The translations under genes and the position numbers were made by a program. Positions 42,912-53,860 of a stretch of 64,000 nucleotides of DNA are shown here, one piece after another. The stretch is from Cytobacillus dafuensis. GTDB lineage: Bacteria; Bacillota; Bacilli; Bacillales; Cytobacillaceae. Under the pieces are notes generated by a model. It was not told the origin of the DNA. It did no database searches and saw only the letters and a program-made list of their open reading frames with translations. Within the stretch, counting starts at the first letter, position 1; each line of letters opens with the position of its first letter. The stretch lies in assembly GCF_007995155.1 (NCBI RefSeq), contig NZ_CP042593.1:4816001-4880000 (forward strand), read 5' to 3'.

Positions 42912-43367
42912 TTACTTCTTCTCAAACAAGTTAACCAATTTGATGAGTAACTTTTTAAACGTTTCAAATTCATCAGCTGAGAAACCTTCTTTAACCCGTT
43001 CCTCAACAAGGTGCGTAATCTGCTGCGTCTCCGTTGCCATCTTCTTTCCTTCATCCGTCAAGAAGATTTGCTTATAGCGTGCGTCGTCTGGATGGTTCTT
43101 ACGAATAATTAACTTCTTCTTTTCTAAACCATTCATAAGACTTGTTACACTTGGGCGTTCGATCATGAGGATTATCTCTAACTCCGATGAAGTGATTCCT
43201 GGAAAGTGATTAAGAATACCTAATGCGCTCCATTGAGTGTGTGTAAGTCCGATTTGCTTAAGATGCTCTTCAACTTCACGCCTTAAGGTGATATAAGCTA
43301 CTTTGGTCATTCGTCCGATTGGCCCCTGTTCCCAATCCCAGTTTGATGTGTTCAGATGACTATTCAT
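42912..43367 (-). CDS. MarR family transcriptional regulator
   Basis: The 151-residue protein has the MarR winged helix: GLTHTQWSALGILNHFPGITSSELEIILMIERPSVTSLMNGLEKKKLI with the wing RKNHPDDARYKQIFLT. I placed the start at MNSHLNTSNW (ATG 43367, AGAGGGAT ahead). The frame is open 36 codons further upstream but crosses the operator. Shared operator boxes at 43383 and 42874 indicate that it regulates itself and the VOC gene. Confidence 0.92.
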   Translation of the reverse strand: MNSHLNTSNWDWEQGPIGRMTKVAYITLRREVEEHLKQIGLTHTQWSALGILNHFPGITSSELEIILMIERPSVTSLMNGLEKKKLIIRKNHPDDARYKQIFLTDEGKKMATETQQITHLVEERVKEGFSADEFETFKKLLIKLVNLFEKK

Positions 43368-43382
43368 GTGTATCCCTCTTAT

Positions 43383-43403
43383 ATTAGTTAGAATTCGAAT
43401 TAA
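43383..43403. promoter_or_regulatory. MarR-type operator upstream of marR
   Basis: ATTAGTTAGAATTCGAATTA is an imperfect dyad centred on GAATTC, 16 bases before the marR start; the same half-site occurs at 42874-42892. Confidence 0.7.
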
Positions 43404-43595
43404 ATTGTATGGTAATTGTTTCTTGATGTCAAGAGGATTAAGTACCCTCGTTAACATAACAAGAAAATTAAACAACTTTATTATTTTTTAAACTACTTTA
43501 TTTGACAAAACATCCACTTTAAATCTATTAATTCTTCATAGCCCTTACGGTGGCTACTGCCGGAATTCCTCATCTAGCAAAAAAACTCAGCTTAT

Positions 43596-43700
43596 AACCT
43601 CATCTACTTATGGTAATGTTTTACGTATTATTTTTCTTTTAGCATTACTTTCTATTAATACATTAGGCATGATTCAATTATATGTCGAATCATGCCTAAT
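43596..43700. other. Gap with a degenerate att-like sequence and a hairpin
   Basis: The 440-bp gap between marR and proC has no gene that I can support. AACCTCATCTACTTATGG at 43596-43613 resembles the left flank and core of site C (AACCTCATTTACTAATGA at 45144). Further on, ATTAGGCATGATTC (43662-43675) and GAATCATGCCTAAT (43687-43700) form a perfect 14-bp stem without a T run. Confidence 0.45.
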
Positions 43701-43810
43701 AATTTATAATCAAAGAGTTATCCTAGATTAAGATGCTCTCATATTCTACTCTTCTAATACTAATGGTTATGTCCTTCGGAACACTTATAAATTCGGAACA
43801 CCAGCTAGAA

Positions 43811-44626
43811 TTATTTTTTCATTAATTCCTCATCTCTTTTAATCGTAGCATCAACACCCTTGATCACGGTTGAGATGAAAGCTTGATCTTCTAATGCCAC
43901 TAATCCTGCAACCGTTGTTCCACCAGGAGAGCAAACTCTATTAATCAGCACCCATGGATCCTCGTTACTTTCAAGAATCATCTTAGCACTTCCTAAAACA
44001 GCTTGTGCTGCAATTTTATTTGCTAAATCTTTCGGTAATCCATTTTTTACAGCCCCACGAGCCAATGAATCAATAAATAAATACACATAAGCTGGTGAGC
44101 TGCCTGCAATGGCCGTAAAGGTGCTGAAATGATTTTCAGGTAATTCAATTGCCATACCAATCGCATTAAACATTCCTAAAACAAAGTTCACTTGTTCCTT
44201 ACTAGCTGCTTTATTTCCACATACAGCTGCAGCACCTTCACCAATCATGGCATTGACGTTTGGCATTACCCTAATGATCGCCTGGTCATTTCCTGCTTCT
44301 ATAAGCTTTTGAATTTTTTCAATAGAAGTACCTGCTGCAATTGAAACGATCAGCGGTTTGTTGTCTTTAATCAATTCTTTCAATGGCGACAAAACCACCT
44401 CAAATTGATTTGGTTTAACCGCTAAAATCAAAATGTCTGTCAGTTTTACTACCTCTTCGCTAGATGCACATGCATTCATTTTAGTTTCAGAAGCAAACAG
44501 ATGCATCTTTTCTGTATCTACATCAAATACAAAAATATCTTCCGCTTTTGTATGCTCATTATTAATCATTCCTTTAATAATCGCACTTGCCATATTCCCT
44601 GTCCCAATAAATCCCACTTTCATCAT
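43811..44626 (-). CDS. proC: Pyrroline-5-carboxylate reductase
   Basis: The 271-residue protein reduces pyrroline-5-carboxylate to proline with NAD(P)H. It has the Rossmann motif KVGFIGTGNMASAIIKGM, the P5CR region PNVNAMIGEGAAAVCGN and the C-terminal signature SSPAYVYLFIDSLARGAVKNGL leading to SPGGTTVAGLVALE. AAGGAGA precedes the ATG at 44626. Being inside the accessory region it may be an extra copy, a possibility I cannot test from this window. Confidence 0.95.
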   Translation of the reverse strand: MMKVGFIGTGNMASAIIKGMINNEHTKAEDIFVFDVDTEKMHLFASETKMNACASSEEVVKLTDILILAVKPNQFEVVLSPLKELIKDNKPLIVSIAAGTSIEKIQKLIEAGNDQAIIRVMPNVNAMIGEGAAAVCGNKAASKEQVNFVLGMFNAIGMAIELPENHFSTFTAIAGSSPAYVYLFIDSLARGAVKNGLPKDLANKIAAQAVLGSAKMILESNEDPWVLINRVCSPGGTTVAGLVALEDQAFISTVIKGVDATIKRDEELMKK

Positions 44627-44798
44627 TAAAATCTCCTTGGTGTTTATTTTAATAAAACTTTTAAGAAAATTTATCTCTAATCCAGCTATTTTTTCTTATT
44701 ATAAGTATAGCAAGGCAAAAAAACTACATAGTTGAGTGATCGTTACTGATTTATTCAAACTTAACTAGGATAGAATGCTTTAATAATAAACCTATATT

Positions 44799-45171
44799 TA
44801 AAAGAATTTACTTACATACAATCACTTCGCGAGTAAATGACCCTTTCTTAACGACAGCCCCTTTTCCGTTTTTGAACGACCACCATTTTTTACATATATT
44901 ACTTTAAACTTTTCACCAGTCACTTGTAAGTGATTCAACTTATTTGAGAAGATTTTCAAGGCTTTCCTCCTCATAGATGACAGAAATTCTTTACTTAATA
45001 AACGGATAATCGATCTAATGATAAAAGGCAATAGGTATGATCTAATTTGACTACACCTAGTGCCTCTCCGGAATAGAAGCTTTACTTATAAAACACTTCC
45101 TTCTTCAATATCTCTTTAAATGCTATTATAACAGGAATTAAAAACCTCATTTACTAATGATATGGTTCTCC
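44799..45171 (-). pseudogene. Decayed copy of the methyltransferase/GIY-YIG locus
   Basis: Four blocks match the intact locus at 55817-57312 in order and orientation: 44799-44860 with 55817-55879, 44861-45006 with 56477-56627, 45008-45090 with 56797-56885, and 45097-45171 with 57238-57312. The parts between are deleted (about 600, 170 and 350 bp). What is left contains the ends of the methyltransferase, traces of the GIY-YIG gene and the att-like sequence C. The 69-codon frame over part of it is a relic. Confidence 0.85.
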
Positions 45172-45199
45172 ATAACATATCAAAATGAGGTTTTTAATT
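45136..45199. other. rlmH 3'-end-like att sequence with flanking inverted repeats (site C)
   Basis: TTACTAATGATATGGTTC at 45151-45168 reads on the minus strand GGA GAA CCA TAT CAT TAG. It is bracketed by AATTAAAAACCTCATTT (45136-45152) and AAATGAGGTTTTTAATT (45183-45199), a perfect 17-bp inverted repeat. In SCC elements the att core is also bracketed by inverted repeats at the element ends. Confidence 0.8.
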
Positions 45200-45231
45200 C
45201 ACTGATTATTGCCGTGACATCTCCGTTGGCA

Positions 45232-46449
45232 TTAACAGTCAAATGGATTAGTGCATGTACTAAAAAAGCTTTTTCTTATTCTTAGTATTTGATTTTCAAC
45301 TATCAAATCAGAGGTTAACACATTTAAAGTTTTTAATTCCTCAATGGATACATCAAATTTTCTAGAAATTTTATATAAAGTATCTCCTTTTTGAACTTCA
45401 TAGGTTTCGTAATGATTATTTGGACTAAAATATAAAATTTCTCCTTTTCCTTTAGTTTCTTTTAAACGAGTTTTTAGAATATCATTTTCAATTAATGTGT
45501 TGATTATTTGGTTTGCTCTAAATTTATATGAATGTACTTCAACCGATTTACGGCCTTGTATTTGGATTTGGGATCTTTTTTCGGATTGATTAAGGTAGTA
45601 ATTAACTTTCTGTATGGTTTCTTCCGGGGTTAAAGAGACAACTAAATCTTTTTCTGGTGTAAACATTTTCCTAACGCCAGGTGTATCTACTGTTAAGAGA
45701 AAGCCGCCCGATCCTAAAATTTCATAGGTTCGTTGAGTCAATAAGTTAGGATAGTTTTGTAAACCTAATATAATCTTTGAGGAGCAATACACTTTATTGG
45801 CATCTGCATAATTAAGAAAACCATGGATCCATTCTTTCGGTATTTTAACGCCAAAATATTCACCCATTTCACTCCAATTTCTACCCCAAAAATCAATACG
45901 AATATTTTCCTTAAGAAGTGGCCGAATTAAGATATCTAAAGACCTATGGCGGAAATGTTCCGGATAGTTTTCTAAAATATTGGGATATGCATTTGCAACA
46001 ATTGCAATTTGTGACTCAAATTTGGAATTGCTATCAATTGGATGGTGGATAGTCTCTTCATATCCGAAATCTAAATAATCCGAAGGAATACCTAATTGTA
46101 TATAGGTATCTACCTTATCAGGGCTTATAGTAAAAACAAAGTCGGGTTTAATAGTCTTTATTAATGGAATAGACCAAACTTCTGTATAAGCAGGGTCTTC
46201 TACAGCCCAATAAACTAGAGGAATTTTATTTGATTCCATCTGTTGTCGTATTAGATTCTGCTTGTCCTTTGTGTGTTCTTCTCCCCACCCGATGGTAATA
46301 GCAAAATCAGGTTTAAAGGTTTCAATCATGTTGGATAGATTCTCTTTATTAATCGGACCTGAAATTAAAACATCATGCCCATTGGCAGTAAATCCTCTAG
46401 CTAAATTATTACTCCATATTTCCCCGCTCTCTAAAAAGAGAATACGCAT
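45232..46449 (-). CDS. CgeB/YkvP-type glycosyltransferase with C-terminal LysM (copy 1)
   Basis: The 405-residue protein starts [20 protein letters not shown], has the GT-B type features YWAVEDPAYTEVW, FVFTISPDKVDTYIQLGIP and [20 protein letters not shown] (about 240-260), and ends with a LysM domain (YEVQKGDTLYKISRKFDVSIEELKTL, about 348-375). CgeB and YkvP act on the spore surface in B. subtilis. There is no signal peptide, so LysM would act on glycan from the cytoplasmic (mother-cell) side. It is the last of three paralogues in a row. Confidence 0.85.
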   Translation of the reverse strand: MRILFLESGEIWSNNLARGFTANGHDVLISGPINKENLSNMIETFKPDFAITIGWGEEHTKDKQNLIRQQMESNKIPLVYWAVEDPAYTEVWSIPLIKTIKPDFVFTISPDKVDTYIQLGIPSDYLDFGYEETIHHPIDSNSKFESQIAIVANAYPNILENYPEHFRHRSLDILIRPLLKENIRIDFWGRNWSEMGEYFGVKIPKEWIHGFLNYADANKVYCSSKIILGLQNYPNLLTQRTYEILGSGGFLLTVDTPGVRKMFTPEKDLVVSLTPEETIQKVNYYLNQSEKRSQIQIQGRKSVEVHSYKFRANQIINTLIENDILKTRLKETKGKGEILYFSPNNHYETYEVQKGDTLYKISRKFDVSIEELKTLNVLTSDLIVENQILRIRKSFFSTCTNPFDC

Positions 46450-46491
46450 TTTTTCACCTCTTTTTTTATCTAATAGAATTTACAATTTTAG

Positions 46492-47679
46492 TTATTTCTT
46501 TTTTATTTTTAAAAAATGGTTAACTTCAATAATGTCCGAATTAAGTCTATTTAACTTCTTAATTTCGTCAATACTTACCCCAAATTTTCTTGATATACTC
46601 CATAAAGTATCATTTGACTGAATTACATAAACCTCATAATTTTCCTTTAATGTATCAACATAATGAATTAATTTTCCTGCTCCATTGTTTTTCGTACTGC
46701 TCGAAAGAATACTAGCACCGATGAGTGTTTCAATTATATAGTTCGCCCGTTGCTCGTATGAGTATTTTTTTACGGATTCCATACCCGCTTTCTTTACTTT
46801 CATACGTTCTTCAGGATGACTTAAATAGTATCTTACAAGGTCAATCGTTTCTTCAGAAGAATTACTAACGATAAGATCTTGACCTGGCGAGAATAATCTC
46901 CTAATTTCAGATGTATCATTTGTAAGCAAAAAACCTCCTGATCCAAGCACTTCATAGGTACGCTGAGTTAATTGGGTATCGTGATTTTGTACACCTAAAA
47001 CAATATCCGCAGAGCTGTACACTTTATTTGCTTCCGTATAAGGGATAAACCCATGAATCCATTCATCGGGAATTTTCTTACCAAGGATTTGCTCCATTTG
47101 GTCCCAGTATCGGCCCCAAAAATCAATTCTTATATTTTCTTCCAGAAATGGACTGAGGAGTGAACGAAGTGCTTTAAAACGATAGTGATCCGGCCTTTTT
47201 TCATAAAGCATTGGATAACCATTCGCTACAATTGCAATAGATACCTTATATTTTTCATGAACTTCGGAAGGAGAATGAACACTTGAGTGATATCCAAAAT
47301 CTAAGTGTGCCGAAGGAATGTTTTCTTTCCGATAAAAATCAACTCTGGAGGGACAAATGGTAAAAACAAAGTCAGGTTCAATTGTTTGAATTAAAGGAAG
47401 TGAGAAGTTCAGCGTATACCCTGGATCTTCTGTTGCCCAATAGACGTTGGGAATATTTGTACACGTAACATACTCTCTGATCATTTTTTGTTTTTCTTTT
47501 GTATGTTCAGTTGTGTGACCCATCGTAATGATTAACTCTGGTTGAAAACTTGATAGTATATCAACAATACTATCTTCAGTCAGAGGACCCGAAACCATGA
47601 CGAAATGTCCAGCATCGCAAAATCCATTTGGAAGACCATAAATCCACATTGGATCACTTTCTAAAAACAATACACGCAT
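46492..47679 (-). CDS. CgeB/YkvP-type glycosyltransferase with C-terminal LysM (copy 2)
   Basis: The 395-residue paralogue of the genes on both sides starts MRVLFLESDPMWIYGLPNGF. It shares [54 protein letters not shown] and a final LysM (YVIQSNDTLWSISRKFGVSIDEIKKL, about 352-378). It has no export signal. It lies 24 bp after the larger fusion gene and 42 bp before copy 1, so the three are one operon that arose by tandem duplication. Confidence 0.85.
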   Translation of the reverse strand: MRVLFLESDPMWIYGLPNGFCDAGHFVMVSGPLTEDSIVDILSSFQPELIITMGHTTEHTKEKQKMIREYVTCTNIPNVYWATEDPGYTLNFSLPLIQTIEPDFVFTICPSRVDFYRKENIPSAHLDFGYHSSVHSPSEVHEKYKVSIAIVANGYPMLYEKRPDHYRFKALRSLLSPFLEENIRIDFWGRYWDQMEQILGKKIPDEWIHGFIPYTEANKVYSSADIVLGVQNHDTQLTQRTYEVLGSGGFLLTNDTSEIRRLFSPGQDLIVSNSSEETIDLVRYYLSHPEERMKVKKAGMESVKKYSYEQRANYIIETLIGASILSSSTKNNGAGKLIHYVDTLKENYEVYVIQSNDTLWSISRKFGVSIDEIKKLNRLNSDIIEVNHFLKIKKK

Positions 47680-47703
47680 AATTTTCCCTCATTAATTAAA
47701 AAC

Positions 47704-49731
<2,028 letters not shown>

Positions 49732-49738
49732 TTAATCG

Positions 49739-50725
49739 TTATTCCAGTAACATCGAGACCGTAACAATTTCATATCCTTCATTTATTAACTTATCAATAA
49801 TCTTAGGTAAAGCCTTAACTGTTCCATCAAGCCTACCTGTTGTTGAATGAAAGCAGTGCTGTAAAATAATTGCCCCTTCTGTTAAATCTCTATCTACAAT
49901 TGAAATAATCTCTTCATTTGTTAATCCAAACCAATCCAGTGTATCTACTGACCACAAAATTACCTTATAGCCTAATTCATTGATTATTTGAATGTCCGAT
50001 TTAGCAAAAAAACCATATGGGGGACGAAGGATTGATGTCGATCTTCCCATGTGTGACCTAATTACCTCTTCGGTGGATTCAATTTCATTTTTAATCTCAG
50101 CAGTTGTTAGTTCTATAAAATTTGGATGGCTCCAGCTATGGTTGCCTACCTCATGTCCTTCATTAATAATTCTTTTAAATATTTCGGGATAGTAACGAAC
50201 TTGTTGACCAATTACAAAAAAAGTTGCTTGAACTTTTTTTTCGTAGAGGATGTCTAATATCCTAGGAGTATTAATAATATCTGGTCCGTCATCAAAAGTT
50301 AATGCTGCCCTTTTTTTATTTGCCCGTCCCTTATAAAAAACAGTTTCATCATTTTTAAAAGAAAGGTTGGTTAGTAACTTTATTGTATGGGAATTTGAAC
50401 ATTCTAAAATAGACATTCCTAGTTTTTGACTGACATATTGAAACGGGACAAAGATTTTTTCATCATACTCAAAAGGCATAACCACTAAAGTGTCGTATTT
50501 TGTTTGATTTTCTTCTTCTAATAAGACCACAAATTGCTCTTTATAGAATGTTATTGTAAGGTTATTTTTTTTCAGTGTTATTGACTGTTGTTCCCTATCA
50601 CAGTCTACTAAAACATAAGTATGCTTAAAAAATAATGCTGGAATCATAATATATCCATTATCTTCATAGTAATTGCACTGAACCTTATAGCCATCAACAT
50701 AAATATCCATTTTCTGTACATTCAT
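49739..50725 (-). CDS. Polysaccharide deacetylase with N-terminal stalk-like domain
   Basis: The 328-residue protein has an N-terminal region of about 130 residues (YVDGYKVQCNYYEDNGYIMI, then FVPFQYVSQKLGMSI) resembling the copper-amine-oxidase N-terminal/stalk fold, then a complete NodB domain with ALTFDDGPD near 148, HEVGNHSWSHPNF near 197 and RPPYGFFAKS. All metal and catalytic residues of peptidoglycan or chitin deacetylases are present. There is no signal peptide. I chose ATG 50725 over an upstream TTG without a site; its own site (GAGAAAG) is weak. Confidence 0.85.
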   Translation of the reverse strand: MNVQKMDIYVDGYKVQCNYYEDNGYIMIPALFFKHTYVLVDCDREQQSITLKKNNLTITFYKEQFVVLLEEENQTKYDTLVVMPFEYDEKIFVPFQYVSQKLGMSILECSNSHTIKLLTNLSFKNDETVFYKGRANKKRAALTFDDGPDIINTPRILDILYEKKVQATFFVIGQQVRYYPEIFKRIINEGHEVGNHSWSHPNFIELTTAEIKNEIESTEEVIRSHMGRSTSILRPPYGFFAKSDIQIINELGYKVILWSVDTLDWFGLTNEEIISIVDRDLTEGAIILQHCFHSTTGRLDGTVKALPKIIDKLINEGYEIVTVSMLLE

Positions 50726-50955
50726 TATCTTTCTCACCAACTGCCAGTACCCATTTTATTTTGATATTAAAAGAGCCTTGAAAATATGATATGTCTCTAT
50801 TAGAAAGATGTATAGGGAGTTGGCCCACTTTAACAAAAATGTGTTTTACTGAAAAATTATTAGAGTCCTATTTTAAAAACTATGATATCTATGTATACCT
50901 TTTATTTGGTTTGTACATATATTAAATAATCATCAACAGCAAGAAGGGGTTCTAC

Positions 50956-51561
50956 ATGGAAAATAAATTCTTGATGCCTATTTATTATGGCAATGAAGCC
51001 ATTCCAATGATTTCTTTTATAGTAAATGTAGCTTGGGGAAATGAGCATCTAATAAATTTGTTAGATTTACTTAAGAAAAGGAATATTAGCCTTACTTTTT
51101 TTCTCGAAGGAAGGTGGGTTGAACAGCATCCTAAATTAGCCCTTATGATTAAAGATTCGAATCATGAGATTGGAAATCATGCCTATTCTCACAAGGATAT
51201 GAGAAGCCTATCGGCAGAAGAAATTCGTTTGGAGATTACTAAAACCAATGAAATAATAAACGAAGTATTAGAAGTGCAACCTAAATACTTCACCCCTCCA
51301 TATGGATCATTTGATACAAGAGTCATTGAAGCAGCTGCACAAGAGAATATGGTAACGATCTTATGGTCACTGGATACATTCGATTGGAAGATTGAAAATC
51401 CCAATGAGATCATTAATAATATTGCTCCTAACATCGAAAATGGCTCAATCATTTTGATGCACCCAACTGAATCCTCGCTTAAAGCACTTCCATATTTAAT
51501 TGAAAAAGCTTTGGATAAAAAGTTAAAAATAGGAAGCATAAATGAGATATTAAAGATTTAA
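50956..51561 (+). CDS. Polysaccharide deacetylase-like protein lacking the catalytic Asp
   Basis: The 201-residue protein is a minimal NodB domain without a signal peptide. HEIGNHAYSHKDM and FTPPYGSFDTRVIEAAAQ are normal, but the usual TFD motif reads SFIVNVAWGNEHL, so the first Asp is Asn and the second is absent. The WGN context recalls PdaB/YlxY relatives. It may be inactive, structural or altered in chemistry. A site AAGAAGGGG precedes the ATG. The next gene starts about 40 bp downstream. Confidence 0.85.
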   Translation: MENKFLMPIYYGNEAIPMISFIVNVAWGNEHLINLLDLLKKRNISLTFFLEGRWVEQHPKLALMIKDSNHEIGNHAYSHKDMRSLSAEEIRLEITKTNEIINEVLEVQPKYFTPPYGSFDTRVIEAAAQENMVTILWSLDTFDWKIENPNEIINNIAPNIENGSIILMHPTESSLKALPYLIEKALDKKLKIGSINEILKI

Positions 51562-51599
51562 AGGGAAATCCTTATTTTTTACCCGAGAGGAGTAGAACA

Positions 51600-52223
51600 G
51601 TGAGCAAAAACGATAATAGAAAATTTACACATTACACTGTGAGAGAAGGAGATACTTTATGGGGCTTATCAAAAAAATTTGGAGTCACCTTCAGTCAATT
51701 GAAAGAACTTAACAATCTTTCTTCTGATACCATTTTTATCGATCAGGTACTAAGAATTAAAGAATTCCCCGAAATAGATGACATCATTCTGCCTCCAGAT
51801 TTAATAAATAATGATCGGATCTTAAATTGGATAACACCCATAAAAAAATTTTCACTACAATACGAAATTCCTTTTCCAATTTTATTTGGTATTATGTTGG
51901 CTGAGAGTAGTGGTGACCCCTATGTAGTTTCAAAAAAAGGAGCCATTGGATTAATGCAATTATTGCCACAAACCGCCAATTGGTTGTCTGTCAATCCTTG
52001 TGACCCGATTCAATCGATTGATGGGGCGGCCAGGTATGTAAAAGAGCTTTTTGATGAGTTTAAGGATTGGGAATTAGTAGTTGCTGCATACAATGCCGGG
52101 CCTGATAAAGTAAAACAGTATGGTGGTATCCCTCCAATTGAAGAAACTCGGGAGTATGTTCAAACGGTTTTTTCTTATTCCAATTGTAGACTAAAAACAC
52201 CTTCTGAAGAAAACCAGAATTGA
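51600..52223 (+). CDS. LysM - lytic transglycosylase (SLT) protein
   Basis: The 207-residue protein has an N-terminal LysM domain (YTVREGDTLWGLSKKFGVTFSQL, about 12-55) and a C-terminal lysozyme-like SLT domain with the catalytic Glu in FGIMLAESSGDPYVVSKKGAIGLMQLLP and the end motif VVAAYNAGPDKVKQYGGIPP. It would cleave peptidoglycan glycan strands. It has no signal peptide, unusual for an SLT enzyme. GTG start behind GAGAGGAG. A terminator follows. Confidence 0.9.
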   Translation: MSKNDNRKFTHYTVREGDTLWGLSKKFGVTFSQLKELNNLSSDTIFIDQVLRIKEFPEIDDIILPPDLINNDRILNWITPIKKFSLQYEIPFPILFGIMLAESSGDPYVVSKKGAIGLMQLLPQTANWLSVNPCDPIQSIDGAARYVKELFDEFKDWELVVAAYNAGPDKVKQYGGIPPIEETREYVQTVFSYSNCRLKTPSEENQN

Positions 52224-52227
52224 AGTG

Positions 52228-52270
52228 AACCCCTAAGTTGGACTAGAATCTCAACTTAGGGGGTTTTGTT
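52228..52270 (+). terminator. Terminator after the SLT gene
   Basis: AACCCCTAAGTTG pairs with CAACTTAGGGGGTT (one bulge), then TTGTTTT. Confidence 0.85.
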
Positions 52271-52341
52271 TTAGTATGGTCAAGTGAATGTAGGAAAAAA
52301 ATCTGGCTTACGGTTATCGGCGATTTACCCAAACTTTATCA

Positions 52342-53478
52342 TCACTTTGATAATATACTACATATATATTTTACCGTTTCATATAATTCTATTTGGTTTG
52401 ATTCTTTATCATAAATAAAACCCATCAACAGAAGTGTAGTTTTCGGTGTCAAGGATTCCTTTATGGTGTTAACAAATTGATCAATAGAGGAAATATTTAC
52501 AACATTATCATTTGGAAAACCTGATTCTACAGCTTCTTGTCCAATGTACTTTCCATCTTTTCCAAAAGTGTAAAGGTAATTAATATTTTTCTGGGCGGCT
52601 AAATATCTGCCTACCTTTTTATGTTCTTCGATCGAATAGTTTCCTAATTCAACCATATCCCCTAAGAATGCAATAGTTTTCCCTTCTCCAATATTAACTA
52701 AAACATCAATTGCTGCTTTCACTGCACTTGGCTTTGCATCATAAGTGTAAGAAATTAATGTAATTTCATCTTTAAAGCGTTGAACATCCAACTTATAATA
52801 GTCAGGATAATTTTTACCATAGGTTTCTAACCCAACCATAATCTCATTAAATGTAAATCCTAACCGATGTGCAAGCGCAATAGCAAATAAAGCATTATAA
52901 ACATTGTGTTTCCCAAAAACCGGGATTTTATAGGTATAATCTATTCCATTAATAGGAACTTGAAAGATCATACCAGTTTTGGTGTAAGCAATTTGGCTAG
53001 CATAGTAATTGGCCTCCTTTGTGAAACCAACTGTTATTATTTCACCCTTAAACCCTTTAATATTTAATAGTTTTGAATTGATATCATCCCCATTTAATAG
53101 CAACATCCCTGGCGGCTTAATGTTTAAAATCAATTCTGACTTTGCGGTAGCTATCCCATCTATTCCCTGGTCATTGAAATTCCCAATATGAGCACTTCCT
53201 ACATTAGTTATAATCCCTATGTTGGGTTGGATCAGATTACAATGTTTAGTGATATCACCCGAGTATCTCATACCGTACTCTAAAACAACTGCATTATAAG
53301 ATGGATCTAGTTGTTTTGCATACTGAGATGTAAACCAAACGTCATTCCCGTTTTCAAAAGATTTAAATGTTTTCCAACGATTTTGCAATATAGAAGCGAT
53401 CATTTCTTTTGTTGTCGTTTTCCCTGCACTTCCAGTAATCGCAATGATCGGCCTCCCAGTTATCTTGGTATCGTCCAT
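52342..53478 (-). CDS. MurF-like Mur ligase without the N-terminal domain
   Basis: The 378-residue protein opens directly with the ATP loop IIAITGSAGKTTTKEMIASIL near residue 11. It has NVGSAHIGNFNDQGIDGIATAKSEL with the carbamylated-Lys context, FGKHNVYNALFAIALAHRLG and a C-terminal ligase domain with YDAKPSAVKAAID and FLGDMVELG. Cellular MurF has about 450 residues and an extra N-terminal UDP-sugar domain that is missing here. The gene has a good site and is next to cell-surface glycan genes, so it may join an amino acid or peptide to a different acceptor. Confidence 0.85.
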   Translation of the reverse strand: MDDTKITGRPIIAITGSAGKTTTKEMIASILQNRWKTFKSFENGNDVWFTSQYAKQLDPSYNAVVLEYGMRYSGDITKHCNLIQPNIGIITNVGSAHIGNFNDQGIDGIATAKSELILNIKPPGMLLLNGDDINSKLLNIKGFKGEIITVGFTKEANYYASQIAYTKTGMIFQVPINGIDYTYKIPVFGKHNVYNALFAIALAHRLGFTFNEIMVGLETYGKNYPDYYKLDVQRFKDEITLISYTYDAKPSAVKAAIDVLVNIGEGKTIAFLGDMVELGNYSIEEHKKVGRYLAAQKNINYLYTFGKDGKYIGQEAVESGFPNDNVVNISSIDQFVNTIKESLTPKTTLLLMGFIYDKESNQIELYETVKYICSILSK

Positions 53479-53860
53479 TCAAAAATCACCTCTATCCAGT
53501 TGATTTCCATTAAATCCTGTTATCATTGATTTATTTTATGTCCGTTATGACAAAATAGTAACGGCTATTTTTTCTCTACTTTTTTGTTTATATATCCAGT
53601 TACTAGCCCTTTATATAATTACACATTATGGAAGGAGATGTATGATGACAGAATAAAAAGGTCCGTATTTTTATTTATAATAGGAGATTTATATATAGGA
53701 AAGGAAAGATTGGATGAGAGACATTATTATTGGATAACCTACAAGGCGAATTCAAGGATAGTAGCCCCCATAGAAAAAGAGAATGATCAAATTTCCATTC
53801 AATCACTCTCTTTTTGAAAGTCATAGATTCAATTATCAAAAGTAAATTAGATTCTCAACT
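53479..53860. other. Gap with doubtful short frame and hairpin
   Basis: A plus-strand frame from ATG 53638 (59 codons, YDDRIKRSVFLFIIGDLYIG) is preceded by GGAAGGAG with no spacer. It runs through the hairpin AAAAAGAG/CTCTTTTT at 53774-53815, which looks like a terminator for both strands. I do not regard the frame as a well-supported gene; it may be a remnant. Confidence 0.4.

Noticed and set aside
43513..43722. Plus-strand open stretch with a hydrophobic segment
   Set aside because: There is no start codon with a ribosome site, and it overlaps a perfect hairpin and a degenerate att-like sequence.
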